The notes below the pieces were generated by a model. It did not search any database, was not told the origin of the DNA, and saw only the letters and a list, made by a program, of their open reading frames with translations. Below, piece by piece: positions 52,991 through 62,109 of a stretch of DNA of 64,000 nucleotides. The stretch lies in contig CAJUQV010000013.1 in NCBI GenBank assembly GCA_910588335.1, forward strand, positions 21,804 to 85,803. Direction: 5' to 3'. Each line of letters starts with the position of its first letter. Position 1 is the first letter of the stretch. This DNA is from an uncultured Ruminiclostridium sp. GTDB lineage: Bacteria; Bacillota; Clostridia; Oscillospirales; Ruminococcaceae. Made by a program: the position numbers and the translations under genes.

Positions 52991-54487
52991 ATGAAATACA
53001 AAAGCACCAGAAATCCTCAGATAAAAATCACAAGCGCTCAGGCCATTGCGCAGGGTCTTTCTCACGAGGGCGGTCTGTTCGTTCCCGAAGAGCTTCCGAA
53101 AATGGGCGAGAATGACATTCTCAATCTTTGCGAAAAAAGCTACGCCGAAAGAGCATTTGAAATATTCAGGCTGTTTCTTGAGGATTTTTCCGATGAGGAA
53201 ATAAGATACTGTGTGGAAAATGCCTACGGCGGTAATTTCGATACCGAAAACATAGCGGAAATATCCCATCTTTTAAAGGGCACTTATATCCTTGAGCTAT
53301 GGCACGGTCCTACCTGTGCTTTTAAGGATATGGCGCTTCAGATACTCCCATATCTTTTGACCGTTTCCGCGAAAAAAACTATTCCCGACAAGAAAACGGC
53401 TATTCTGGTTGCAACATCGGGCGATACCGGAAAGGCGGCGTTAGAGGGCTTTAAAAACGTTGAGGGAACAACCATCAGCGTATTCTATCCCGAAGAGGGC
53501 GTAAGCGATATGCAAAAGCGCCAGATGCAGACCCAAGAAGGAGATAACGTCTTTGTATGCGCCGTAAAGGGAAATTTCGACGACTGTCAGAACGGGGTAA
53601 AGGCTATATTTACCGATAAGAATTTTGCTTCCGAGCTTGAAAAGAACGGAATCGTACTGTCCAGCGCCAATTCCATAAACTGGGGCAGGCTTTGCCCTCA
53701 GATAGTATATTATATCTCCGCATATGCTGAACTGATAAAAAATGAGGAAATACGGTATGGCGAAAAAATAAACATAGTTGTCCCCACAGGAAATTTCGGC
53801 AACATCTTAGCCGCCTATTACGCAAAAGAAATGGGACTTCCCATCAATAAGCTTATCTGCGCATCCAACGCCAACAATATCCTTACCGATTTTATCAACA
53901 CCGGCGTTTACGACCGCAACAGAGAGTTTTATACCACTATTTCCCCATCTATGGATATACTTATTTCAAGCAATCTGGAACGGCTTTTGTACCATCTTTC
54001 TGGAGAAAACACCGATCTTGTGAACAAATGGTTCTCTTCTCTCAAAGAAAACGGAAGATACGAGGTTACCCCCGAAGTAAAGGAAAAGATATCGGGGCTG
54101 TTTTACGCGGGCTGCTGCAATGACAAGGAAACAAAGGCGGCCATAAAGGATTGCTTCGGTTCATATTCCTATCTTATGGATACTCACACCGCGGTTGCCT
54201 ATAAGGTATACGGCGATTATAAAAAGAGCACCGGAGATAATACCAAAACGGTTATCGCTTCTACAGCCAATCCATATAAATTCGGCGCCGCCGTTTTTGA
54301 AGCGCTTGGGGGCATTAACTCCGGCGAGGGCACGGACGAATTCGATATTATCGAAAAGCTTGAGGCTATGACCAAAACGGTTATTCCGGAGCCTTTGGCG
54401 GCGACCAAAAACAAGGCGGTACGGTTCAGAGACGTTATAGAACGGGAAAAAATGCCCGAAACGGTAATGAATTTCTTAACCAAGTAA
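52991..54487 (+). CDS. thrC: Threonine synthase
   Basis: 498 residues, PLP fold-type II. It converts O-phosphohomoserine to threonine. The PLP lysine lies in GPTCAFKDMALQ, phosphate-binding residues in VATSGDTGKAALEGF, and VVPTGNFGNILAAYYAKEMGLPINKLI is conserved. The length matches the longer enteric/clostridial form. GGAAAGGAAAC lies before the ATG. No T-box or Thr attenuator is evident in the short leader. Confidence 0.95.
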   Translation: MKYKSTRNPQIKITSAQAIAQGLSHEGGLFVPEELPKMGENDILNLCEKSYAERAFEIFRLFLEDFSDEEIRYCVENAYGGNFDTENIAEISHLLKGTYILELWHGPTCAFKDMALQILPYLLTVSAKKTIPDKKTAILVATSGDTGKAALEGFKNVEGTTISVFYPEEGVSDMQKRQMQTQEGDNVFVCAVKGNFDDCQNGVKAIFTDKNFASELEKNGIVLSSANSINWGRLCPQIVYYISAYAELIKNEEIRYGEKINIVVPTGNFGNILAAYYAKEMGLPINKLICASNANNILTDFINTGVYDRNREFYTTISPSMDILISSNLERLLYHLSGENTDLVNKWFSSLKENGRYEVTPEVKEKISGLFYAGCCNDKETKAAIKDCFGSYSYLMDTHTAVAYKVYGDYKKSTGDNTKTVIASTANPYKFGAAVFEALGGINSGEGTDEFDIIEKLEAMTKTVIPEPLAATKNKAVRFRDVIEREKMPETVMNFLTK

Positions 54488-54546
54488 TTACCGGATAATT
54501 TTTGAAGGACAGCGGGTGATCATTTTCGAATGGCAGGTGAGAACAA

Positions 54547-55236
54547 TTGAGTTTATATGTGCTTGGAGATCTGCACTTATCTTTGGGTGCGGATAAGCCT
54601 ATGGATATATTCAAGGGCTGGAACAGCTATGTGGACAAGATAACCGAAAACTGGAACGGGCTTGTGTCGGATTCGGACACGGTTGTGGTGAACGGCGATA
54701 TATCGTGGGCTATGAGCCTTGAAAGCACCGAAAAGGACTTTTCCTTTATTAACAGCGAGCTTAAGGGCAACAAAATCTTTATAAAGGGCAACCATGATTA
54801 CTGGTGGAATACAAAATCCAAAATGGACGCCTTTTTACAGGAAAAAGGCTTTGACAGAATAAAAGTTCTCAACAACAACGCCTATCTTGCCGACGGTATA
54901 TCGGTATGCGGAACAAGAGGCTGGATAAACGACGATACCGCCCCGTTTGACGCGAAGCTGCTGAACAGAGAGGCGGGACGGCTGGAAATGTCGGCGCGGG
55001 AGGGACAGAAATTAGGCGGAAAGCTTATCGCGTTCCTTCACTATCCGCCTATATTCGGAAGCGAAAAAAATGATTATATGTTAGACGTGATGAAAAAGTA
55101 CGGCATCAACCGCTGTTATTACGGACACGTGCACGGAGCGGCCGTAAAAAAGGCATTTAACGGTGAATATGACGGAATTGATTTCAGGATAACTTCCTGT
55201 GACTGCGTCGGATTTACGCCCGTATCGGTGGAGTGA
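54547..55236 (+). CDS. Metallophosphoesterase
   Basis: 229 residues with a complete calcineurin-like active site: GDLHLS, VNGDISWA, KGNHDYWW, LHYPP and YYGHVHG. The start is a TTG at 54547, supported by AGGTGAG five bases upstream and by the family N-terminus SLYVLGDLH. Substrate unknown. It follows thrC by 59 bp. It serves as an intact counterpart to the degenerate protein at 7917-8636. Confidence 0.88.
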   Translation: MSLYVLGDLHLSLGADKPMDIFKGWNSYVDKITENWNGLVSDSDTVVVNGDISWAMSLESTEKDFSFINSELKGNKIFIKGNHDYWWNTKSKMDAFLQEKGFDRIKVLNNNAYLADGISVCGTRGWINDDTAPFDAKLLNREAGRLEMSAREGQKLGGKLIAFLHYPPIFGSEKNDYMLDVMKKYGINRCYYGHVHGAAVKKAFNGEYDGIDFRITSCDCVGFTPVSVE

Positions 55237-55377
55237 CCTATTATCGTATATAAGCTGCGTTAACTGCGCTTAATAATCTTTAATTGCGGCGTTTATTGGT
55301 TACAAGTAAGTAATAATCCTTTTTTACCGCAAAAAAACAAATTTTGTGAAATTTTTAAAAAATTTTCGGAAAATCAC

Positions 55378-55406
55378 TGGAAATTTTTGCAAAAATATGG
55401 TATAAT
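55378..55406 (+). promoter_or_regulatory. Promoter of tig
   Basis: TGGAAA, 17 bases, TATAAT, 31 bp before the ATG. Confidence 0.6.
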
Positions 55407-55437
55407 ACTAAAGACTGCAAAAACGGAGGAAAATTAA

Positions 55438-56721
55438 ATGGAAATTATTTCTAACAACAAGACCGCCGCAAATACTGCGGAGGTGGAATTCAAAAACAGC
55501 GTCGATGAATTTGAAGCCGCTGTTGAAAAAGCATTCCTGAAAAAAAGAAAGAACATAATCGTTCCCGGATTCAGAAAAGGCAAAGCCACCCGTAAGATGA
55601 TCGAGACTCATTACGGCGAAGGAGTATTCTATGACGACGCCGTCAACGCTTTGTACAGAGAAAATATCGACAGTGTTATAAAGGAAGCGGGACTTGACGT
55701 TGTTGATATGCCCAATATCGAAGTGTCCTCCGTAAGCAAGGAGGAGGGCGTAGTATTCAAGGCTGTGTTTACTACTAAGCCCGAAGTAAATATTTCAGAC
55801 TATAAGGGAATAAAAGCCACAAAAATTGTCAAAAACATTACAGATGAGGATGTGGACAAGCAGCTTGCTTCAATGCAGGACAGAAACGCTCGTATAATAG
55901 ACATTGACGACCGTCCCGCGCAGAATGGCGACACGGTTGTATTCGATTTCGAGGGATTTGTGGACGACGTTCCCTTTGAAGGCGGAAAGGCCGACAATTA
56001 CAGCCTTGTTTTAGGCAGCGGACAATTTATCCCCGGATTCGAGGATCAGATCGCAGGGAAGAGCATTGACGAATCCTTTGAGGTAAACGTTACCTTCCCG
56101 GAAGATTACAGCGCCGATGAACTTAAAGGCAAGGCTGCGGTATTCAAATGTCTTATCCATGAAATTAAGGGCAAGGAATTAGCTCCACTTGACGACGAAT
56201 TTGCCAAGGACGTAAGCGAATTTGACACCTTGGACGAGCTTAAAGCCGATATCAGGAAAAAGCTTACCGAACAGGCCGAAGCCGCCGCAGATAACGAAGT
56301 GGAAAATTCTCTCAACAACTCCATTATAGATAAGCTTGAGGGCGAAATCCCCGAAGTAATGTACGAAAACCGTATTACCGAAATGGTGCGTGACTGGGAA
56401 TTCAGAAACAGATATCAGGGTATTACCGTTAAGGATTACCTTAAGTATACCGGCGCAACAATGGAGCAGTTCAGGGAAAATTTCAGGGAAGCTGCAACCA
56501 AGCAGATCAAGCTGAGACTGGCTTTGGAAAAAATCGCTCAGTATGAAAATATAGAGGCTGCCGAAGAAGAAATCGAGAAGCACTACGCCGATCTCGCCGA
56601 AGAGCATAAGATGGAGGTTGAAAAGGTAAAGAATATAATTTCCGTCGAGGCTTTAAGCGAAGATATCAAGGTTGAAAAGGCGTTTAATTTTGTAAAGGAC
56701 AACGCCGAGATAGCTTCTTAA
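55438..56721 (+). CDS. tig: Trigger factor
   Basis: 427 residues. A ribosome-bound chaperone with peptidyl-prolyl isomerase activity. The N-terminal ribosome-binding domain contains VPGFRKGKATRKMIE (the loop that docks on L23), the middle FKBP-type domain VVFDFEGFVDDVPFEGGKADNYSLVLGSGQFIPGFEDQI, and a long helical C-terminal domain. GGAGGAAAA lies before the ATG. It heads the tig-clpP-clpX series, the usual Firmicutes order. Confidence 0.97.
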   Translation: MEIISNNKTAANTAEVEFKNSVDEFEAAVEKAFLKKRKNIIVPGFRKGKATRKMIETHYGEGVFYDDAVNALYRENIDSVIKEAGLDVVDMPNIEVSSVSKEEGVVFKAVFTTKPEVNISDYKGIKATKIVKNITDEDVDKQLASMQDRNARIIDIDDRPAQNGDTVVFDFEGFVDDVPFEGGKADNYSLVLGSGQFIPGFEDQIAGKSIDESFEVNVTFPEDYSADELKGKAAVFKCLIHEIKGKELAPLDDEFAKDVSEFDTLDELKADIRKKLTEQAEAAADNEVENSLNNSIIDKLEGEIPEVMYENRITEMVRDWEFRNRYQGITVKDYLKYTGATMEQFRENFREAATKQIKLRLALEKIAQYENIEAAEEEIEKHYADLAEEHKMEVEKVKNIISVEALSEDIKVEKAFNFVKDNAEIAS

Positions 56722-56857
56722 GCTTTTTTGATTAACATTAACAGGTTTACCGCATAATGCGCTTTTGCAGTTATGCGGTTTGCTGTTAAACAAGAAAATG
56801 AAAAAAACAGTAAAAAATGCTGAAATGTGCAGAATAATATTTGGAAAGGACAACAAA

Positions 56858-57460
56858 ATGGATGATAAAACCTATATGAGTCTGGTGCCTACAGTAATTG
56901 AACAGACAGGACGCGGTGAAAGAGCTTATGATATTTATTCGAGACTTCTCAATGACCGTATAGTTATGCTTCACGAAGAGGTAAACGCCACCACCGCCAG
57001 CCTTGTTGTGGCTCAGCTCCTGTTTCTTGAGGGACAGGACGCAGACAAGGATATCCAGCTTTATATCAACAGCCCCGGCGGCTCCATCACCGATGGTATG
57101 GCAATCTATGATACCATGCAGTATATTAAGTGCGACGTTTCCACTATCTGTATGGGTATGGCTGCTTCCATGGGTGCGTTCCTGCTTGCTGCGGGAACCA
57201 AGGGCAAGAGAATCTGTCTTCCAAACGCCGAAGTAATGATTCATCAGCCTTCCGGCGGAACCGGACGCGCGCAGGCTTCCGATATAGATATTGTCGCTAA
57301 GCACATTATCTATGTTAAAGACAAGATGAACAGAATGCTGTCCGAAATGACCGGTCAGCCTTATGAGAGAATAGTGGCAGACACCGACAGAGACAATTAT
57401 ATGACCGCCCAACAGGCTTTGGAATACGGCATAGTGGACAAAATATTTGAAAAACGTTAA
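56858..57460 (+). CDS. clpP: ATP-dependent Clp protease proteolytic subunit
   Basis: 200 residues from the ATG at 56858 (GGAAAGGA upstream); the longer frame reaching back to 56765 has no family similarity. The catalytic Ser lies in GMAASMGAFLLAAG, His in MIHQPSGG and Asp in DTDRDNYM. ClpP forms the 14-mer chamber fed by ClpX. Its TAA lies in the TTAA that borders the family B element. Confidence 0.97.
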   Translation: MDDKTYMSLVPTVIEQTGRGERAYDIYSRLLNDRIVMLHEEVNATTASLVVAQLLFLEGQDADKDIQLYINSPGGSITDGMAIYDTMQYIKCDVSTICMGMAASMGAFLLAAGTKGKRICLPNAEVMIHQPSGGTGRAQASDIDIVAKHIIYVKDKMNRMLSEMTGQPYERIVADTDRDNYMTAQQALEYGIVDKIFEKR

Positions 57461-57587
57461 GAGCTTGTGTTCATAGGATATAGCACGCGTCTTTTCGGCA
57501 AATATTGCCGATGATCGTGTTGGAAAGCCTTGTCCTCGTCAATATTTGCTCGAAAATCCACGCACAAATCCTATGAACACAAGCTTT
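57457..57587. mobile_element. MITE-like repeat family B, copy 2, between clpP and clpX
   Basis: About 127 bp with ends GAGCTTGTGTTCATAGGAT and ATCCTATGAACACAAGCT, bordered on both sides by TTAA; the left TTAA includes the clpP stop. Confidence 0.8.
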
Positions 57588-57667
57588 AAACCGTATCCTT
57601 TCTAAAAAATCATTTGTTAAAAAACAAAGAGCACTTTTAATCGACACTAAAATAATTTCGGAAAGGC

Positions 57668-58978
57668 ATGATCGGCTTTATGTTAAAATGTAATTTCTGC
57701 GGTAAAACAGAAGACTATGTTTCAAGAATGATGATAGGCAAAAACGGCGTTATATGCAACGAATGTGTTTTGGCCTCCTACAATATGCTGCTGGAGGAGG
57801 GAGAAATACCGAGAACCGACAGACCAAAGTCACGTCCCGTCATAGGCTCCCTTAAAAAGGATAAGCTTCATAAGCCCGCCGAAATAAAAGCTATCCTTGA
57901 CGAATATATCATAGGACAGGAAGAAGCGAAAAAGGTGTTGTCCGTAGCGGTTTACAACCACTATAAAAGAGTTCTCGCCAATGAAAGCGTTGGAGAAGAT
58001 GACAACAATATAGAGCTTCAGAAAAGCAACGTTCTTCTTTTGGGTCCCACTGGTGTGGGAAAAACCATGTTGGCTCAGACTCTGGCGGAAATACTGAACG
58101 TTCCCTTCGCCATAGCCGATGCGACTACGCTTACGCAGGCGGGTTACGTGGGAGAGGACGTTGAAAACGTTCTTTTAAGACTGATACAGGCGGCGGATTT
58201 TGATATCGAAGCGGCAGAAAGGGGTATTGTCTATATTGATGAGATTGACAAGATTTCCCGCCGTTCCGAAAATACTTCCATCACCAGAGACGTAAGCGGC
58301 GAGGGAGTGCAGCAGGCCCTTTTAAAAATAGTCGAAGGCACCGTTTCAAACGTTCCTCCTCAGGGAGGAAGAAAACACCCCAATCAGGAATTTATCCAGA
58401 TAAATACTGAAAATATACTCTTTATATGCGGCGGAGCCTTTGAGGGAATAGAAAAAACAATAATTTCCCGTATACATTCTTCTGCGTTGGGATTCGGAGC
58501 GGAGGTAAGAAGTCAGAAGGAACACAGTCTTACCGAGGCTTTCCACGAGGTTGCTCCGGAGGATCTTGTGAAATACGGAATTATTCCCGAATTGGTGGGC
58601 AGACTTCCTATTGTGACGGTACTGGACGAATTAGACGAGGAAGCTCTGATAAAGATTCTCGTCGAACCGAAGAACGCCTTGGTAAAACAGTACACCTATC
58701 TTTTCGGCTTAGACGGAATAGAGCTTTCAATTCAGCCCGACGCTCTCAGGGAAATAGCCAAAAAAGCGGTGGAACGCAAAACCGGAGCCAGAGGACTGCG
58801 TACCATTATGGAAGAAATTCTTTCCGAAACAATGTTTGACGCTCCTTCCGATCCTACTTTAAGCAAAATAACAGTCACAGCCGAGAACGTAAGGGAAAAT
58901 ACCCAGCCGGAAAAAGTCCACGGCGAGAAAAAAAGCATAGGGAGCAATAAAAAAGTCGGCCGTAAAAATGCGGGCTGA
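57668..58978 (+). CDS. clpX: ATP-dependent Clp protease ATP-binding subunit ClpX
   Basis: 436 residues. N-terminal zinc-binding domain (C-NFCG and C-NECV), AAA+ module with Walker A GPTGVGKT, Walker B VYIDEIDKI, pore loop YVGEDVEN and the IGF-type loop region near 270-285, plus the arginine-rich sensor GARGLRTIMEEIL. It unfolds substrates and feeds ClpP. The ATG at 57668 follows GGAAAGGC closely; an ATG at 57680 is possible. The family B element sits between clpP and clpX. Confidence 0.96.
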   Translation: MIGFMLKCNFCGKTEDYVSRMMIGKNGVICNECVLASYNMLLEEGEIPRTDRPKSRPVIGSLKKDKLHKPAEIKAILDEYIIGQEEAKKVLSVAVYNHYKRVLANESVGEDDNNIELQKSNVLLLGPTGVGKTMLAQTLAEILNVPFAIADATTLTQAGYVGEDVENVLLRLIQAADFDIEAAERGIVYIDEIDKISRRSENTSITRDVSGEGVQQALLKIVEGTVSNVPPQGGRKHPNQEFIQINTENILFICGGAFEGIEKTIISRIHSSALGFGAEVRSQKEHSLTEAFHEVAPEDLVKYGIIPELVGRLPIVTVLDELDEEALIKILVEPKNALVKQYTYLFGLDGIELSIQPDALREIAKKAVERKTGARGLRTIMEEILSETMFDAPSDPTLSKITVTAENVRENTQPEKVHGEKKSIGSNKKVGRKNAG

Positions 58979-59125
58979 TTTTAAAATGACATAATGCTCA
59001 CAGTTTTAAAGTGATTAAAGCGCAGTTTTGAATTGGCAAGCAATCCGACAGCGGTTATAGTAACCGAGAAACAAATGCGGTTATACTTTCCCCAAAAAAA
59101 TAAAAAAGTAATTTTTCAAAACCTA

Positions 59126-59154
59126 TTTACAAAAACCTTGTATCATGGTATAAT
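59126..59154 (+). promoter_or_regulatory. Promoter of rpsO
   Basis: TTTACA, 17 bases, TATAAT; the start site would lie near 59161, giving a leader of about 110 nt, long enough for S15 autoregulation. Confidence 0.75.
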
Positions 59155-59271
59155 ATATTTGCTGCGTTTACAGTAAAAAAATCCCTTTCTTGGCATTGAG
59201 GAATTTGCCCATTGGGGAAGCACCATATCCCTTTGCTATGAACGGGAAAATAAATTTTAAGAGGTGTAATT

Positions 59272-59538
59272 ATGTTACTGAAAGAAGAAAAAACCGAGAT
59301 TATCGAAAAAAACCGTACCCACGAAAACGATACGGGTTCCCCTGAGGTACAGATCGCCATTCTCACCAAAAGAATTTCCGATCTTACCGAGCACCTGAAA
59401 AATCATAAGAAGGATCATCATTCAAGACGCGGTCTACACAAAATGGTAGGTCACAGGCGCAACCTGCTCAACTATCTCCAGAAAAAGGATATTGAGCGTT
59501 ACCGTGCCATTGTTGCGAAGCTTGGTATTCGTAAGTAA
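59272..59538 (+). CDS. rpsO: 30S ribosomal protein S15
   Basis: 88 residues, standard length. S15 binds 16S rRNA helix 22 early in 30S assembly. HENDTGSPEVQIAILTKRISDLTEHLKNHKKDHHSRRGLHKMVGHRRNLLNYL is essentially family consensus. AGAGGTG lies before the ATG. It precedes pnp, as in many bacteria. Its stop codon opens repeat E4. Confidence 0.97.
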   Translation: MLLKEEKTEIIEKNRTHENDTGSPEVQIAILTKRISDLTEHLKNHKKDHHSRRGLHKMVGHRRNLLNYLQKKDIERYRAIVAKLGIRK

Positions 59539-59588
59539 TAATCTTTGGCATTTTGACAGACAAATAATGCCGTCGGTCAAAGATTGTT
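59536..59588. repeat. Palindromic repeat family E, copy E4, beginning at the rpsO stop
   Basis: TAATAATCTTTGGC starts with the rpsO stop; GACAGACAAATAATGCC and GGTCAAAGATTG follow. Confidence 0.7.
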
Positions 59589-59592
59589 GTTT

Positions 59593-59689
59593 TATACCAA
59601 TCACTTTTTAAACTATGGATTTTATCCATAGTTTAAAAAGTGTTGCACCCAAAACAGTAATCCAACAGTTTTAAAAGGGATTAGTATTA
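59593..59689. repeat. Palindromic repeat family F, copy 2
   Basis: 97 bp from TATACCAATCACTTTTTAAA to AAAAGGGATTAGTATTA, with a palindrome centred on ATGGATTTTATCCAT. Inverted relative to copy 1 at 36019-36114. Confidence 0.8.
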
Positions 59690-59693
59690 GGTG

Positions 59694-59746
59694 CAATCTT
59701 TAATTAAGAACATGTTCATGTGGGTATTGATTAAAGATTGATATAA
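59694..59746. repeat. Palindromic repeat family E-like, copy E8
   Basis: GCAATCTTTAATTAAG and TTGATTAAAGATTGATAT are inverted ends; an ACATGTTCATGT palindrome lies between. Third inverted repeat in a row after rpsO. Confidence 0.6.
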
Positions 59747-59760
59747 AAGACAAGTACCTA

Positions 59761-59792
59761 AAGGACGGAACGCTTTGTCGTTCTGTCCTTTT
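59761..59792 (+). terminator. Rho-independent terminator between rpsO and pnp
   Basis: AAGGACGGAACG pairs with CGTTCTGTCCTT, followed by TTTT. Confidence 0.85.
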
Positions 59793-59827
59793 GTGCCTGT
59801 TATGGACAGAATTGTAAAAAAATAAGG

Positions 59828-59900
59828 GGAAGCGGAAATTTAGCATTAAATTGAGCTTTTTTGATATGAAAAAGCTGAATTTATTGCTAAATCGTTTCCT
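59828..59900 (+). promoter_or_regulatory. Long hairpin in the pnp leader
   Basis: ATTTAGCA (59838-59845) pairs with 59885-59892, and TAAATTGAGCTTTTT (59847-59861) pairs with 59869-59883 with one mismatch, giving about 23 pairs in line; GGAA/TTCC may extend it. It ends 28 bp before the pnp ATG. In E. coli a similar leader stem is cut by RNase III as part of PNPase autoregulation; the same role here is inference. Confidence 0.6.
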
Positions 59901-59927
59901 CGAAAAAGGAAAGGCAAGGTAAAAAGA

Positions 59928-62054
59928 ATGTTTGAAAAATACAAGGTGTTTAAAACTACCTTTGCGGGCCGAGAGCTTTCCGTTGAAACGGGAAAGACCT
60001 GCGGGCTTGCCAACGGCTCCTGCTGGGTGCATTACGGAGACACCGTGGTAATGGTAAACGTTACCGCCAGTGAGAAGCCCCGCGACGGAGTGGACTTCTT
60101 CCCCCTGTCCGTTGATTATGAGGAAAAGCTGTACGCCGTGGGAAAAATCCCCGGCAGTTTCCTTAAAAGAGAAGGCAGACCCAGCGAAAAGGCCATTCTT
60201 ACCTCAAGAGTTGTGGATCGTCCCATGCGCCCGTTGTTCCCCAAGGACATGAGAAACGATGTATCAATCGTTATGACCGTACTTGCCGTCGATCCCGATA
60301 CCCAGCCCGAAATTATTGCCATGATAGGCGCTTCAATTGCCGTATCCATCTCCGATATTCCGTGGAATGGTCCGATAGGAGGAATTTCCGTCGGCCTTGT
60401 GGACGGTGAAATTGTGCTAATGCCCGATGCGGAGCAGAGAGCAAAGTCCGATCTGCAGCTTACCGTTGCTTCCAGCGAGAAAAAGGTGGTAATGATAGAA
60501 GCTGGAGCCAACGAGATTGATGACGATACCATGTTTAACGCCATTATGAAGGGGCATGAGGAAATTGTCTCCTCGATTATACCATTTGTAAATAAAATAA
60601 GAGAAGAAATAGGAAAGCCTAAATTTACTTTTGAATCTATGGATGTTGATCACGACTTGTTTGAGGATATTCAGGGCAAGTACACCGAAAAGGTAAAGTA
60701 CGCGCTGGATACCGATGACAAGAATGTACGCGAGGAGAGACTTCAGCCCATAAAAGACGAAATCCACGCCGAGTATGACGAAAAATATCCCGAACAGATT
60801 CCCATGATCGACGAATGTATATACAAGCTTCAGAAGTTTATCGTTCGCCGCTGGCTCCTAGACGAGCAAAAGCGCGTTGACGGACGCGGAATGGATCAGA
60901 TGAGACCCTTGGCGGCTGAGGTGGGACTCCTCCCTCGCGTTCACGGCTCCGGTCTTTTCACAAGAGGTCAGACACAGGTGCTCACCGTTACAACGTTAGG
61001 TCCCGTAAGCGACGCCCAGAAACTGGACGGTCTTGACGAGGAAGAAGAAAAGCGCTATATGCACCACTACAACTTCCCCTCATACTCCGTAGGCGAAACC
61101 AAGCCCAGCAGAGGCCCCGGAAGGCGTGAAATAGGCCACGGCGCCCTTGCTCAGAGAGCGTTGGAGCCGGTTATTCCCTCCGTTGAGGAGTTTCCTTACG
61201 CTATCCGTCTTGTTTCCGAGGTTCTGTCATCCAACGGTTCCACCTCGCAGGCTTCCATTTGCGGATCCACACTGTCCCTTATGGACGCGGGCGTTCCCAT
61301 AAAATCCCCCGTAGCGGGCATTTCCTGCGGTCTTATCACCGAGGGCGAACGCTGGATGACTATGGTGGACATTCAGGGGCTTGAGGACTTTTTCGGAGAT
61401 ATGGACTTTAAAGTAGGCGGCACTCATAAGGGCATTACCGCTATTCAGATGGATCTTAAAATAGACGGGCTCACACCTGAAATAATAAAGGACGCTTTCG
61501 CCAAGACTCACAAGGCGCGTGATTATATCCTTGACGAAGTAATGCTTAAGGCCATTCCCGCATCGCGTCCTACCGTAAACCGGTGGGCACCCAAGATGAT
61601 CAATATGAAGGTTCCCGTTGACAAGATACGCGAGGTTATCGGCACCGGCGGAAAGGTTATACAGAAGCTCTGCGCCGATTACGAGGTAAAGATAGATATC
61701 GACGAGGATGGCAATGTATTTATCTGCGGCAGCGACGAAAAGAAGTCCAGAGATTGCGTTGAAATGATAAAAGCTATCACTCTCGTTCCCGAAATCGGTT
61801 CTATTTATAAAGGAAAGGTAGTTAGGGTCACCGGTTTCGGCGCGTTCGTTGAGTTCGCTCCGGGAAAAGAAGGAATGGTACACATTTCCGAGCTGGAAAA
61901 CAGACGTGTTGAAAAGGTAGAGGATATTTGCAACGTGGGCGACGAGATAATCGTTAAGATAATCAAAATCGACCAGCAGGGCAAGATCGGACTTTCCAGA
62001 AAGGAAGCGCTGGCGGATATCGAGGCTAAAAGAAAAAGCAAAGCGGCGCAATAA
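59928..62054 (+). CDS. pnp: Polyribonucleotide nucleotidyltransferase (PNPase)
   Basis: 708 residues. Two RNase PH-like domains (about 1-220 and 310-540) are joined by a helical linker, then a KH domain (about 550-610; VPVDKIREVIGTGGKVIQKL) and an S1 domain (about 620-690; GSIYKGKVVRVTGFGAFVEFAPGKEGMVHISEL). FPSYSVGETKPSRGPGRREIGHGALAQRAL is the catalytic-core signature. It degrades RNA 3' to 5' using phosphate. AAGGAAAGG lies before the ATG. Confidence 0.97.
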   Translation: MFEKYKVFKTTFAGRELSVETGKTCGLANGSCWVHYGDTVVMVNVTASEKPRDGVDFFPLSVDYEEKLYAVGKIPGSFLKREGRPSEKAILTSRVVDRPMRPLFPKDMRNDVSIVMTVLAVDPDTQPEIIAMIGASIAVSISDIPWNGPIGGISVGLVDGEIVLMPDAEQRAKSDLQLTVASSEKKVVMIEAGANEIDDDTMFNAIMKGHEEIVSSIIPFVNKIREEIGKPKFTFESMDVDHDLFEDIQGKYTEKVKYALDTDDKNVREERLQPIKDEIHAEYDEKYPEQIPMIDECIYKLQKFIVRRWLLDEQKRVDGRGMDQMRPLAAEVGLLPRVHGSGLFTRGQTQVLTVTTLGPVSDAQKLDGLDEEEEKRYMHHYNFPSYSVGETKPSRGPGRREIGHGALAQRALEPVIPSVEEFPYAIRLVSEVLSSNGSTSQASICGSTLSLMDAGVPIKSPVAGISCGLITEGERWMTMVDIQGLEDFFGDMDFKVGGTHKGITAIQMDLKIDGLTPEIIKDAFAKTHKARDYILDEVMLKAIPASRPTVNRWAPKMINMKVPVDKIREVIGTGGKVIQKLCADYEVKIDIDEDGNVFICGSDEKKSRDCVEMIKAITLVPEIGSIYKGKVVRVTGFGAFVEFAPGKEGMVHISELENRRVEKVEDICNVGDEIIVKIIKIDQQGKIGLSRKEALADIEAKRKSKAAQ

Positions 62055-62065
62055 TTAAATAATAA

Positions 62066-62109
62066 AAAGGCTGTAATCTTACTGTTAATAAGATTACAGC
62101 CTTTTTTTC
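62066..62109 (+). terminator. Rho-independent terminator after pnp
   Basis: AAAAAGGCTGTAATCTTA pairs with TAAGATTACAGCCTTTTT over a six-base loop, ending in a T run. Confidence 0.95.

Noticed and set aside
59536..59746. CRISPR-like array of repeats after rpsO
   Set aside because: The three units are different inverted-repeat elements, not equal-length direct repeats with spacers, and no cas genes are present.
61227..62051. 274-residue minus-strand frame
   Set aside because: Antisense shadow of pnp.
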